DNA from: Nonomuraea pusilla | GTDB taxonomy: Bacteria > Actinomycetota > Actinomycetes > Streptosporangiales > Streptosporangiaceae | NCBI RefSeq assembly: GCF_900109355.1 | Contig: NZ_FOBF01000009.1 | Coordinates: forward strand, 186,001-250,000 | Reading direction: 5' to 3' | DNA length: 64,000 nt | Shown: piece after piece, positions 1 to 7,712 of the stretch | Numbering within the stretch: position 1 is the first letter of the stretch | Layout: every line of letters begins with the position of its first letter | Notes under the pieces: model-generated | The model's database searches: none | What the model saw: only the letters and a program-made list of their open reading frames with translations | What the model was told of the DNA's origin: nothing | Made by a program: the position numbers and the translations under genes

Positions 1-184
1 GACAAGCCGCCGACGCCATGCCGAGGACCAGCGAGAACACCGTGAGCCCGTTGGGCGTGATCCGGGTGTGGTTGGCGACGGGAAGGGCGACCCGGCAGGC
101 GACCGGGTCCACGAAATACACGGTCCACCAGGAGTCTCTCCGCTTGCGTGTCTCGTAGACGTCATACAGCGAATAGGTCCTCAT
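1..184 (-). CDS. CDP-alcohol phosphotransferase family protein, N-terminal part (cut by window edge)
   Basis: The first 61 residues can be read from an ATG at 182-184 (a GTG at 200-202 is an alternative) and run off the left edge. Residues 26-55 read DPVACRVALPVANHTRITPN and then a hydrophobic stretch. The 'ANxTxxTPNxLT' pattern is typical of the cytoplasmic lead-in and first membrane helix of CDP-alcohol phosphatidyltransferases (known family feature). The catalytic DG-x2-AR-x8-G-x3-D-x3-D motif would lie beyond the window. It follows the glycosyltransferase gene on the same strand after 48 nt, so it probably belongs to the same surface-polymer transcript. In such clusters these enzymes often transfer polyol-phosphate or inositol-phosphate groups; the exact substrate cannot be told. 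Confidence 0.7.
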   Translation of the reverse strand, partial: MRTYSLYDVYETRKRRDSWWTVYFVDPVACRVALPVANHTRITPNGLTVFSLVLGMASAAC

Positions 185-232
185 GCGTTCCAGGATGGAC
201 ACGACAAGCCGTCGGACGATTACTCTCTGGAA

Positions 233-1678
233 CTACTGGGCCATGTCCATGCCGCTTCTTGACCATCCCGGCACGGAGAACCTCCAGGCCGCGCGCGACT
301 CCCCGTCACGCAGCACATCCGTGAACGTGAGCCCTTTCAGCTCGGCCCGCACCATCACCTTCCAGCTGCGTCCGTGGCCCTTCAGACGGCGGGGATTGAT
401 GGTCGTCGTGAAGCCGTGCCTGCCCTCGCGCCGGCACTCCAGAGGCAGCTCGCGGCGGCCGTTGGTCAGCCACATGCTGAGCTCCTCCACCGGCTGCTCG
501 ACCCGGTGGATGGACACGTGGCCGCGCAGCCTGAACACGCGCCGCCCCCACTCCCCTCCCTCCGCCCTGGCGACCAGCTTCAGCTCGTCGCGGGCGTCGA
601 ACACCTCGTCCGGGATCCGCAGCCGCCAGCTCCTGAAGTACGGGTAGTCGCCGTACCAGCCGACCTTGCGGCGGCCGCGCGGCACCACCTTGGTGCCGTC
701 CACCGACGCCCGGCGGAACTCGCGCACCTTGCGCAGCTCCCTCAGCCGGCCGCGCTTGACCAGGTGCAGTTCGAGCCTGCGCAGCGACGGCGCCGACGCG
801 AGCGCCTCGGGGCTCAGCTCGTCCTGCCAGTCGCGGGCCAGCCGCAGCAGGTGGGCGCAGTCGTCGCGGCACTCCTCCAGGGCCTGGAACAGGAACAGGG
901 TGTCCTTCTCCAGGACGAGCGCGTCGAAGTCAGGCAGCAGGTCCGGCGCCCGCTCGTGGAGGAAGGTCCGTACCGCGCGGATCGCGTTCAGCCGCTCCAC
1001 CAGGTTCGGCGCCTCCACGCGGCGCTGCGTGATCGAGGTCTCGCCCTCCTCGCGCCTGCGCCAGTGGTAGACGACGTCGCCCAGCATGTCCACGCTGGAG
1101 GCCAGGACGTGCGCGCGCATCGCCACCGGCACGTCCTCGTAGATGCCCGGCGGGTACTCCAGGGCGTTGCCCTGCCAGAAGTCCCGGCGGTAGACCTTGT
1201 TCCAGATCGTCCTGTCCCTGACGAGCACCCGCTTGTCCGTGATGTGCGTGCACCGCTCGGGACGCCTGAACACCTTCTCGTGCAGCAGCGACTCCTCCAG
1301 CCGCCCGTCCACCAGCCTCCGCACCGCGCCGCACGCCAGGTCCGACCCGGTCTCCCTGAGCGAGGAGACCAGCTTCTCGTACGCCTCGGGCGGCACCACG
1401 TCGTCGGCGTCGGCGAACGCCAGGTAGACGCCCCGCGCCAGCCGGACCCCGGCGTTGCGCGCCGGCCCCGGCCCCAGCCGCTGCTGGCCGACCAGCGCGA
1501 ACCGCCGGTCCCGCGCCACGAAGTCCTCCGCCGCCTGCCTGCTCCCGTCCTGGGAGCCGTCGTCGACCATGATGACCTCGATGTCCTCCAGCGTCTGCGC
1601 CGCCAGCGACTTCAGGCATTCCGTGATGTACGGCTCCACGTTGTAGACCGGGACGACCACGCTGAGCAGGGGGATCAT
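233..1678 (-). CDS. Family 2 glycosyltransferase with C-terminal accessory domain
   Basis: A 481-residue protein. The ATG at 1676-1678 is chosen because AAGGAG lies 9 nt upstream; a longer frame to 1714 has no such site. The GT-A fold starts at once (LSVVVPVYNVEPY, residues 5-17), with the nucleotide-binding DDGSQDGS at 39-46 and the metal-binding DADD at 90-93. About 200 further residues form a helical and then beta-rich tail like that of polyol-phosphate polymer glycosyltransferases (TarS/TarP style; family knowledge, not checked). It probably adds sugar to a wall teichoic or teichulosonic acid in the cytoplasm. It is divergent from pseH and shares its architecture with the glycosyltransferase at 7713-9602. 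Confidence 0.8.
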   Translation of the reverse strand: MIPLLSVVVPVYNVEPYITECLKSLAAQTLEDIEVIMVDDGSQDGSRQAAEDFVARDRRFALVGQQRLGPGPARNAGVRLARGVYLAFADADDVVPPEAYEKLVSSLRETGSDLACGAVRRLVDGRLEESLLHEKVFRRPERCTHITDKRVLVRDRTIWNKVYRRDFWQGNALEYPPGIYEDVPVAMRAHVLASSVDMLGDVVYHWRRREEGETSITQRRVEAPNLVERLNAIRAVRTFLHERAPDLLPDFDALVLEKDTLFLFQALEECRDDCAHLLRLARDWQDELSPEALASAPSLRRLELHLVKRGRLRELRKVREFRRASVDGTKVVPRGRRKVGWYGDYPYFRSWRLRIPDEVFDARDELKLVARAEGGEWGRRVFRLRGHVSIHRVEQPVEELSMWLTNGRRELPLECRREGRHGFTTTINPRRLKGHGRSWKVMVRAELKGLTFTDVLRDGESRAAWRFSVPGWSRSGMDMAQ

Positions 1679-1844
1679 GCCGTTTCGCTCCTTGGTTCGC
1701 GAGATGGGATCCACGGCAGCATGCCGCGCCCTACAGGGGCGATTCCGGACCGATGCCCGTCCATGAAGAGCTCTTTACCGGACACGGAAGCCACCGTGAA
1801 TCCGCTACGTTGGGCGATGACGCGAGCACTGAACGTAGGGGGCC
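1679..1844. promoter_or_regulatory. Divergent intergenic region between glycosyltransferase and pseH
   Basis: This 166-bp gap must carry promoters for both directions. It contains the perfect 10-bp palindrome AAGAGCTCTT and, just before pseH, an AGGGGG ribosome site. TACGTT at about 1805 is a possible -10 box for pseH, but I see no convincing -35 box. Confidence 0.35.
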
Positions 1845-2342
1845 ATGGTGCTGAGACCGGCACGAGACGACGACCTGGCGGCGATGCTGCGCTGGCGCAA
1901 CCATCCCAAGGTGCGGGCCACCAGCTTCACCACCCACGTGATCGGGCCGGGCGAGCACGCCCGGTGGTGGGAGGCCGTCCGCTCCGACCCGTCCACCCGG
2001 GTGTTCGTCTACGAGCACGGCGGCACGCCCGCGGGCGTCGTCACCTACAGCGGGATGCTCGGCGGCAGCGGCTCCTGGGGCTACTACCTCGACCTCGACG
2101 GGCTCGGCACGTCCGGCGCGCTCCTCGCCGCCTGGATCGGGCTCGAACGCGCCGCCGTCGAGCACGCCTTCGGCCCACTCGGCCTGACCACGCTGCGCGG
2201 CGAGGTGCTGGCCGACAACGAGCCGGTCAGGCGGCTGCACCGCAGGTTCGGGTTCACGGAGGTCATGCGCTACCGGCGCCGCGTCGACGGCGTCCCGCGC
2301 GAGGTGGTCGTCGTCCAGCTCACCAGTGAGGAGAACCGATGA
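1845..2342 (+). CDS. pseH: PseH-like GNAT N-acetyltransferase
   Basis: A 165-residue GNAT-fold protein opening with LRPARDDDLAAMLRWRNHP, the usual start of the RimJ/PseH group. Position in the pathway gives its likely job: acetylation of the 4-amino group of UDP-4-amino-4,6-dideoxy-N-acetyl-beta-L-altrosamine, the third step to pseudaminic acid. Its stop overlaps the pseI start (ATGA, 4 nt), so the two are translationally coupled. An AGGGGG site precedes the ATG. The donor may be acetyl-CoA, but the neighbouring acyl carrier/ligase module leaves open another acyl group. The pathway assignment is inferred from context; the fold is seen in the sequence. Confidence 0.8.
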   Translation: MVLRPARDDDLAAMLRWRNHPKVRATSFTTHVIGPGEHARWWEAVRSDPSTRVFVYEHGGTPAGVVTYSGMLGGSGSWGYYLDLDGLGTSGALLAAWIGLERAAVEHAFGPLGLTTLRGEVLADNEPVRRLHRRFGFTEVMRYRRRVDGVPREVVVVQLTSEENR

Positions 2343-3382
2343 TCTCGATCGACGGACGGCCCGTGGGGCCGCACCAGCCGCCGTACGTGATCGCCGAGAT
2401 GTCCGGCAACCACAACGGCAGCCTGGAGCGGGCCCTCGACATCGTCGACGCCGTGGCCGCGAGCGGCGCGCACGCGCTGAAGCTCCAGACGTACCGGCCC
2501 GACACCATCACCATCGACGCCGACGGCCCCGCCTTCCGCATCGGCGACGGCCACGCGCTGTGGGGCGGCGAGAACCTGTACCACCTGTACGAGCGCGCCC
2601 ACACCCCCTGGGAGTGGCACGCGCCGATCTTCGACAGGGCGCGCGGGCACGGGCTGACCGTCTTCTCCTCGCCGTTCGACCCCACGGCCGTCGAGCTGCT
2701 GGAGAAGCTGGGCGCGCCCGCGTACAAGATCGCCTCGTCGGAGATCGTGGACCTGCCTCTCATCCGGCTCGCCGCCGCCACCGGCAAGCCGCTGATCATC
2801 TCCACCGGCATGGCGACGGCCGGGGAGATCGACGCCGCCGTGTCGGCCGCCCGCGGCGCCGGGTGCACGCAGCTCGCCGTCCTCGCCTGCACCGCCTCCT
2901 ACCCGGCGGCCCCGGCCGAGAGCAACCTGCGGGCGCTGCCGCTGCTGGCCGGGCTCACCGGCGCCGTGGTCGGCGTCTCCGACCACACGCCCGGCCTGGG
3001 CGCCGCGCTGGCCGCCGTCGCCCTGGGCGCCTGCCTGATCGAGAAACACGTCACCGGCGCGCGCACAGAAGGCGGCGTGGACGCCGCGTTCTCGCTGGAA
3101 CCCGCCGAGCTGGCGGCGCTGGTCGCCGAGAGCACGCGCGCCTGGGAGTCGCTCGGCGAGCCGGTCATCGGGCCGCGGCCGTCGGAACGCGAAGGGCTGC
3201 GGTTCCGCAGGTCGCTGTGGGTGGTGCGCGACGTGCGGGCCGGCGAGCCGGTGACCGCGGAGAACGTACGCTCGATCCGCCCGGCGGGCGGCCTGCCACC
3301 CGACACCGCCACCCAGGTGATGGGCCGCCGCTTCACCAGGGACACCCCCGCCGCCACCCCCCTGACCTGGGACCTCGTCTGA
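2339..3382 (+). CDS. pseI: Pseudaminic acid synthase (NeuB family)
   Basis: A 347-residue NeuB-family protein that condenses a 6-deoxy-hexosamine with phosphoenolpyruvate to make the nine-carbon acid. The TIM-barrel core covers about 1-280, with YVIAEMSGNHNGS at 16-28. The metal-ligand histidines expected for the family are His216 (SDHTPG) and His237 (IEKHVT). A C-terminal SAF (antifreeze-like) domain starts near 280 and includes RRSLWVVRDVRAGEPVT. PseI rather than NeuB or LegI is chosen because pseB, pseC, pseG and pseF lie alongside and there is no NeuC-type epimerase. It overlaps pseH by 4 nt and is convergent with pseG. Confidence 0.88.
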   Translation: MISIDGRPVGPHQPPYVIAEMSGNHNGSLERALDIVDAVAASGAHALKLQTYRPDTITIDADGPAFRIGDGHALWGGENLYHLYERAHTPWEWHAPIFDRARGHGLTVFSSPFDPTAVELLEKLGAPAYKIASSEIVDLPLIRLAAATGKPLIISTGMATAGEIDAAVSAARGAGCTQLAVLACTASYPAAPAESNLRALPLLAGLTGAVVGVSDHTPGLGAALAAVALGACLIEKHVTGARTEGGVDAAFSLEPAELAALVAESTRAWESLGEPVIGPRPSEREGLRFRRSLWVVRDVRAGEPVTAENVRSIRPAGGLPPDTATQVMGRRFTRDTPAATPLTWDLV

Positions 3383-3423
3383 CTTTCCCCGGCCTCGGGC
3401 CCCGCGCGCCAGTGGAGAGCGTC

Positions 3424-3475
3424 GTCGGGGGCGGCGGTCAGAGGAGGGCGTCGGGGGCGGCGGTCAGAGGAGGGC
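3424..3475. repeat. Exact 26-bp tandem duplication spanning the pseG stop codon
   Basis: Two identical 26-bp units lie head to tail at 3424-3449 and 3450-3475. The gene-proximal unit holds the pseG stop (3464-3466); the other is a non-coding echo of the last codons plus stop. The protein is unaffected. Confidence 0.9.
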
Positions 3476-4666
3476 GAGGAGGGCGTCGGCGACGCGCTCT
3501 CTGCCCCTGCCATCGACCAGGCCGCTGCCGCGCCGGGCGAGATCGTCGCGGGCGGCCGGGTCGGCGAGCAGCCGGGTGAGCGCGCCGACCGCCGCCTCGC
3601 CGGGCTCCCGCCCGAGGCCCGCCGCCGCGCCCCGGCCGACGAGCGCCCGGTAGCCGATCAGCTGGTTCGGCGCCACCCAGGTCAGGGCGGCAGGCACGCC
3701 GAGGTGGAGCAGCTCCCACACGGCGGAGCCCGCCGCCGTCACCACCAGGTCGGCCTCGGTCATGAGCTCAGGCAGGCGGTCGGTCGGCGGGACGACGGCG
3801 ACGTCGTCGGGCGCGTCGAACGGCTCGGGGCTGACGACGGTCGCCTGGAACGGCACCCCCGTACGTCGCAGCGCCTCGGCCCACCGCGGCGCGACCCCGG
3901 CACTGTCGGTGCCCCCGAAGAAACACAGCACCCGCGCCACTCCCGCGCAAGACCGCGAACCCCCGGCGAGCTCCCCCGAACCGGCCACCCCCCGGCACCG
4001 CAGCCCTCCGGCGGGCCCCGCCGTGGCGGCCGGCCGCGGAACTGCCGCGCGCGCTGGTCGGCTGACGGCGGCGTCCGGCCGCGCCCGGCCGCCGAGCCGG
4101 AGGACGGCGTCGCGCAGGAGGACGTACCGGAGGCCCGCCAGGCGTTCGCCGCCGTGCGGCCATGGCGTGAGCTCGGCGTCGAGGTTCTGGTCGAGGTACA
4201 GGTCGGCGGACTGCCCGAGCGGGTCGCCGTCGACGATCGCGAGCACCGGCACGCCGGCCGCCCTGAGGGCCGCGCCCGTGCCGGGCGGCAGCTCGTACGA
4301 GTCGAGCACCATCGCGCCGAGCCGCAGCTCCACGGCGAGCCGCGCGAGCCCTGCCGGGTCGTGGGGAGCGGCCAGCAGGGGCAGCCCTCTGGCGGTGAGC
4401 TGCGCGCACGCCCACGCCGAGCCGGACAGATCTCCGAGGAACAGCACCTCGACGCCCCTGCCGGTCAGCTCCTCGGCCAGCGCGACGCAGCGCACCAGGT
4501 GCCCGGCCCCGCCCCGCGCCGTGACGTCACACCGCACGCCGACCCTCGCGCCGGCCGCCGCGTCGCCCCCCGCACCGGCCCTCGCGCCGACCACGGCCCC
4601 TTCCACAGGCCCTCCCACGGATCTCTCCGCAGGGCCCTTCGCAGGTCCCTTCGCAGGCTCTGTCAC
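3464..4666 (-). CDS. pseG: PseG: UDP-2,4-diacetamido-2,4,6-trideoxy-beta-L-altropyranose hydrolase
   Basis: A 400-residue protein starting at GTG 4664-4666, which overlaps the pseF stop (GTGA). It removes UDP from the diacetamido-altropyranose before condensation by PseI. The signature RCDVTARGGAGHLVRC is at 45-60, DSYELP at 122-127 and CFFGGTD at 248-254, followed by the GT-B-like C-terminal half. It is longer than usual: about 40 Ala/Gly/Pro-rich residues precede the core, with a KGPAKGPA repeat, and a low-complexity insert sits at about 193-242, just before the C-terminal lobe. Both additions look like tolerated slippage growth. Upstream open frame antisense to pseF is not part of the gene. 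Confidence 0.85.
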   Translation of the reverse strand: MTEPAKGPAKGPAERSVGGPVEGAVVGARAGAGGDAAAGARVGVRCDVTARGGAGHLVRCVALAEELTGRGVEVLFLGDLSGSAWACAQLTARGLPLLAAPHDPAGLARLAVELRLGAMVLDSYELPPGTGAALRAAGVPVLAIVDGDPLGQSADLYLDQNLDAELTPWPHGGERLAGLRYVLLRDAVLRLGGRARPDAAVSRPARAAVPRPAATAGPAGGLRCRGVAGSGELAGGSRSCAGVARVLCFFGGTDSAGVAPRWAEALRRTGVPFQATVVSPEPFDAPDDVAVVPPTDRLPELMTEADLVVTAAGSAVWELLHLGVPAALTWVAPNQLIGYRALVGRGAAAGLGREPGEAAVGALTRLLADPAARDDLARRGSGLVDGRGRERVADALLALL

Positions 4667-5391
4667 GCGTCCTGCAGCTCCTTCTGCCGTACGTGGGCGT
4701 TGAGCGCGCACACCTCGGGCCTCGCGCGCAGCCACGAGACCAGCTCGCGCACCGGGACGCACCGGTCGCCGAGGCCGTCGGCCACGGCCGAGATGAGCCG
4801 CCAGTCGTCCTCGGTGTCGAGCGTCACCCGCAGGTCGCCGGCCGACGGCTGGTACGCCAGCCCCAGCAGCCGCGCCGCCCCCGGCTCGGCGTACACGTAC
4901 GACGTGACGTGCGTGCGGTGGTACCCGGTGGCCTCGCGGTCGGCGCGCCCCAGCGCGGCGGCCCCGACGATCTCCACGTCGGTGCCGCGCGGCAGGGTGC
5001 CGGTCAGGCCCGTGCTCAGGTAGTCGAGCCCGGGGACGGCGCGGTAGACGAGCGCCGCCTCCCTGATGACGGCCGGGTCGAGCAGCGGGCAGTCGGCGGT
5101 GAAGCGCATCACGGCGTCGCCTGGCCGCCCGGCCAGCGCCTGCGTGAACCGGGTGAGCACGTCGTCGACCGGCCCCCTGTGGCAGGGCACCCCGAGCCTG
5201 CGGCACTCGGCCGCCACGGCGTCGTCGGCCGCCTCCGTCGTGGTGGCGACGACGAGGTCGTCGACGGCGTCCGCCTCGCGTACGGCGCGCACCACCCAGC
5301 CCAGCACGGACCGGCCGCGCAGCTCGCGCAGCACCTTGCCCCGCAGGCGGGTCGATCCCATCCGAGCCTGAACGATTCCGACAATACGCAC
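4663..5391 (-). CDS. pseF: PseF/SpsF-type cytidylyltransferase
   Basis: A 242-residue nucleotidyltransferase with the signature QARMGSTRLRGKVL at 8-21, as in the SpsF/PseF group. Here it should activate pseudaminic acid as CMP-Pse, the donor used by a transferase. RFTADCPLLDP in mid-protein is the usual second motif. It is the first gene of the leftward pseF-pseG pair and overlaps pseG by 4 nt. The start is 98 bp from the pseB start on the other strand, so the two transcripts share a promoter region. SpsF relatives can act on other sugars; the six-gene context makes CMP-Pse the best reading. Confidence 0.83.
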   Translation of the reverse strand: MRIVGIVQARMGSTRLRGKVLRELRGRSVLGWVVRAVREADAVDDLVVATTTEAADDAVAAECRRLGVPCHRGPVDDVLTRFTQALAGRPGDAVMRFTADCPLLDPAVIREAALVYRAVPGLDYLSTGLTGTLPRGTDVEIVGAAALGRADREATGYHRTHVTSYVYAEPGAARLLGLAYQPSAGDLRVTLDTEDDWRLISAVADGLGDRCVPVRELVSWLRARPEVCALNAHVRQKELQDA

Positions 5392-5489
5392 CGAAGCCCC
5401 AATCCCCCGTGTGACAGTGCGTGAACGAGTCGTCGCGCTATGCTACCGGCCAGCTTGGACGACTACCGCGCGATTTCAGGGGGCCACGC
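5392..5489. promoter_or_regulatory. Divergent promoter region between pseF and pseB
   Basis: A 98-bp gap. TATGCT at 5439-5444 is a good actinobacterial -10 box for pseB and would start RNA near 5451, leaving a leader of about 40 nt with CAGGGGG before the GTG. No good -35 box at 17-18 nt was found; GTGACA at 5411-5416 is 22 nt away. Confidence 0.35.
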
Positions 5490-6467
5490 GTGAGCATTCT
5501 CAGAGGATCGTCGATTCTGGTCACCGGAGGCACGGGGTCCTTCGGCAAGGCGTTCATCCGGCACGCGCTCGACCACCTCGGCGTACGGCGGCTGGTGGTC
5601 TTCTCGCGCGACGAGCTCAAGCAGTACGAGACCCGCCAGCTCTTCGGCGACGACGAGCGGCTGCGCTGGTTCATCGGCGACGTGCGCGACCGCGACCGGC
5701 TCACCCGCGCCATGCACGGCGTCGAGCTCGTGGTGCACGCGGCAGCGCTCAAGCAGGTCGACACCGCCGAGTACAACCCGTTCGAGTACGTCCGCACCAA
5801 CGTCGCGGGCTCGCAGAACGTCATCGAGGCCGCGATCGACTGCGGCGTGCGCAAGGTCGTCGCGCTGTCCACCGACAAGGCGTCCAGCCCCATCAACCTG
5901 TACGGCGCCACCAAGCTGGTCGCCGACAAGCTGTTCGTCTCGGCCAACCACTACGCGGCCGCCCACCCCACCCGCTTCGCGGTCGTCCGCTACGGCAACG
6001 TGGTGGGCAGCAGGGGCTCGGTCGTGCCGTTCTTCCAGCGCCTGGCCGCCGAGGGCGAGAGCCTGCCCATCACCGACAAGCGCATGACGAGGTTCTGGAT
6101 CACCCTCGACCAGGCGGTCAGGTTCGTGGTCGACTCGTTCGACATGATGCAGGGCGGCGAGCTGTACGTGCCGCGCATCCCGAGCATGCGCATCACCGAC
6201 CTGGCCGAGGCGCTGGCCCCCGAGTGCCCCGTGTACGAGATCGGCGTCAGGCCGGGCGAGAAGCTGCACGAGGAGATGATCGGCCCCGACGACGGCCGCA
6301 GGACGCTGCGGCTCGCCGACCGCTACGTCGTCCAGCCCACGATCGCCACCTGGGGCTACATCCCGCCCGACGGGGGCGAGCAGGTGCCCGAGGGCTTCAG
6401 CTACCGGTCCGACACCAACGACCGCTGGCTCTCGGTCGACGACCTGCGCGGCATGGTGGAGTCGTGA
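5490..6467 (+). CDS. pseB: PseB: UDP-N-acetylglucosamine 4,6-dehydratase (inverting)
   Basis: A 325-residue extended SDR that performs the first committed step, dehydration with C5 inversion of UDP-GlcNAc. The GTG at 5490 is preferred over an in-frame GTG at 5421 because CAGGGGG precedes it and the Rossmann motif TGGTGSFG then falls at 12-19, as in homologues. The catalytic pair is Tyr138 and Lys142 (YGATK). STDKA at 127-131 is also family-typical. The stop overlaps the pseC start by 1 nt (TGATG). First gene of the rightward pseB-pseC operon. Confidence 0.9.
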   Translation: MSILRGSSILVTGGTGSFGKAFIRHALDHLGVRRLVVFSRDELKQYETRQLFGDDERLRWFIGDVRDRDRLTRAMHGVELVVHAAALKQVDTAEYNPFEYVRTNVAGSQNVIEAAIDCGVRKVVALSTDKASSPINLYGATKLVADKLFVSANHYAAAHPTRFAVVRYGNVVGSRGSVVPFFQRLAAEGESLPITDKRMTRFWITLDQAVRFVVDSFDMMQGGELYVPRIPSMRITDLAEALAPECPVYEIGVRPGEKLHEEMIGPDDGRRTLRLADRYVVQPTIATWGYIPPDGGEQVPEGFSYRSDTNDRWLSVDDLRGMVES

Positions 6468-7591
6468 TGCTGCCGTACGGGCGCCAGTCGATCGACGAGT
6501 CCGACATCGAGGCGGTGACCGAGGTGCTGCGCGGCGAATTCCTGACCACCGGCCCGGCCGTCGCCGCGTTCGAGTCGGAGCTGTCGCGCCACACGGGCGG
6601 CGTGCCGTGCGTGGCCGTCACGTCCGGCACGGCCGCACTGCACGTCGCGTACGCGGCGGCCGGGGTGGGCGCCGGCGACGAGGTCGTGACCTCGCCGCTG
6701 ACGTTCGTGGCCACCGCCGCCACGGCGGCGCTGCTCGGCGCCACCGTCCGCTTCGCCGACGTGCAGCCCGACACCGGCAACCTCGACCCCGGCGCCGCGG
6801 CGGCCCTCGTGACCCCGCGCACGAAGGCGGTCACCGCCGTCGACTACGCCGGCCACCCCGCCGACTACGACGAGCTGCGCGCGGTCGCCGACTCCGCAGG
6901 GGCGGTGCTGATCGCCGACTCCGCCCACTCCCTCGGCGCGGCGTACAAGGACCGCCCGGTCGGCTCGCTCGCCGACCTCACCACCTTCTCGTTCTTCCCG
7001 ACGAAGACCGTGACGACGGCCGAGGGCGGGGCGGTGGCCGCGGCCGACCCCGCCTGCCACGCGCGGGCCGCCCGCTTCAGGAACCACGGCCTCGTCCGCG
7101 AGCCGGGCGAGCAGCGCGACCCCGGCCACGGCGGCTGGCACCAGGAGGTGCACGCGTTCGGGCTGAACTACCGGCTGCCCGACGTGCTGTGCGCGCTCGG
7201 CATCAGCCAGCTGAGGCGGCTGCCGAGGTTCAGCGCGCGCCGTACCGAGCTGGTGGCGCGCTACGACGCGCTGCTGCGCGACGTCCCCGGGCTGACCACG
7301 CCCGCCAGGCGCGCGTACGTCACGCCGAACTGGCACCTGTACCCCGTGCGGGTCCACGACGGCCGCAGGCGCGAGGTCTACGACCGCATGCGCGCGGCCG
7401 GCATCGGCGTGCAGGTCAACTACATCCCGGCCTACTGGCACCCGGTGTTCGAGGACCTCGGCTACCGGCGCGGCCTGTGCCCGGAGGCGGAGTCGTACTA
7501 CGCCGAGGAGCTGTCGCTGCCGCTGTTCGCCGACCTCACCGACGCCCAGCAGGACCACGTCGTCGAGACGCTCACCGCGATCCTGCGCTGA
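6467..7591 (+). CDS. pseC: PseC: UDP-4-keto-6-deoxy-sugar aminotransferase
   Basis: A 374-residue DegT/DnrJ/EryC1-family PLP enzyme that aminates C4 of the PseB product. The PLP lysine is Lys180 in FSFFPTKTVTTAEGG. Asp151 (ADSAHSLGA) would hold the pyridine nitrogen, and VTSGTAALH at 51-59 binds phosphate. Length and motifs match PseC. It starts at the ATG that shares one base with the pseB stop. Its 3' end is partly duplicated just downstream, and two hairpins then separate it from the convergent glycosyltransferase. Confidence 0.9.
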   Translation: MLPYGRQSIDESDIEAVTEVLRGEFLTTGPAVAAFESELSRHTGGVPCVAVTSGTAALHVAYAAAGVGAGDEVVTSPLTFVATAATAALLGATVRFADVQPDTGNLDPGAAAALVTPRTKAVTAVDYAGHPADYDELRAVADSAGAVLIADSAHSLGAAYKDRPVGSLADLTTFSFFPTKTVTTAEGGAVAAADPACHARAARFRNHGLVREPGEQRDPGHGGWHQEVHAFGLNYRLPDVLCALGISQLRRLPRFSARRTELVARYDALLRDVPGLTTPARRAYVTPNWHLYPVRVHDGRRREVYDRMRAAGIGVQVNYIPAYWHPVFEDLGYRRGLCPEAESYYAEELSLPLFADLTDAQQDHVVETLTAILR

Positions 7592-7636
7592 CCCCGCCGA
7601 GTCGGGACGCTCACCGATCCTGCGCTGACCCCGCCG
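7567..7636. repeat. Imperfect tandem duplication of the pseC 3' end
   Basis: Copy 1 (7567-7599) contains the last codons and stop of pseC. Copy 2 (7606-7636) repeats it with a 2-nt deletion. The second copy is non-coding. Confidence 0.85.
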
Positions 7637-7640
7637 GGAG

Positions 7641-7696
7641 CCCGATCGCGCGCCCCCGGGAGCGCGATCGGGTGACGAGGCCCGCAGGGCGGGCCT
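7641..7696. terminator. Double-hairpin bidirectional terminator
   Basis: The first hairpin has a perfect 11-bp stem (7641-7651 with 7662-7672) and a 10-nt loop. The second has a perfect 8-bp stem (7678-7685 with 7689-7696) and a 3-nt loop. They lie between the convergent pseC and glycosyltransferase genes. There is no T tract, as is common in high-GC genomes. Confidence 0.7.
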
Positions 7697-7712
7697 CCCC
7701 GCCTCGGCAGGC

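Noticed and set aside
374..2329. Very long open frames opposite or out of frame with real genes (for example here, 36158-37750 and 22693-23976)
   Set aside because: They are rich in Arg, Ala, Gly and Pro, show no family motifs, and mirror good genes; this is normal in very GC-rich DNA.
3464..5206. A fused 580-residue protein covering pseG and part of pseF in another frame
   Set aside because: The upstream part is the shadow of pseF. The GTGA overlap at 4663-4666 gives a clear separate pseG start.
1845..7591. Legionaminic or sialic acid pathway instead of pseudaminic acid
   Set aside because: There is no NeuC/LegG-type epimerase-hydrolase or PtmE-type enzyme. PseB, PseC and PseG types are all present, which fits pseudaminate.
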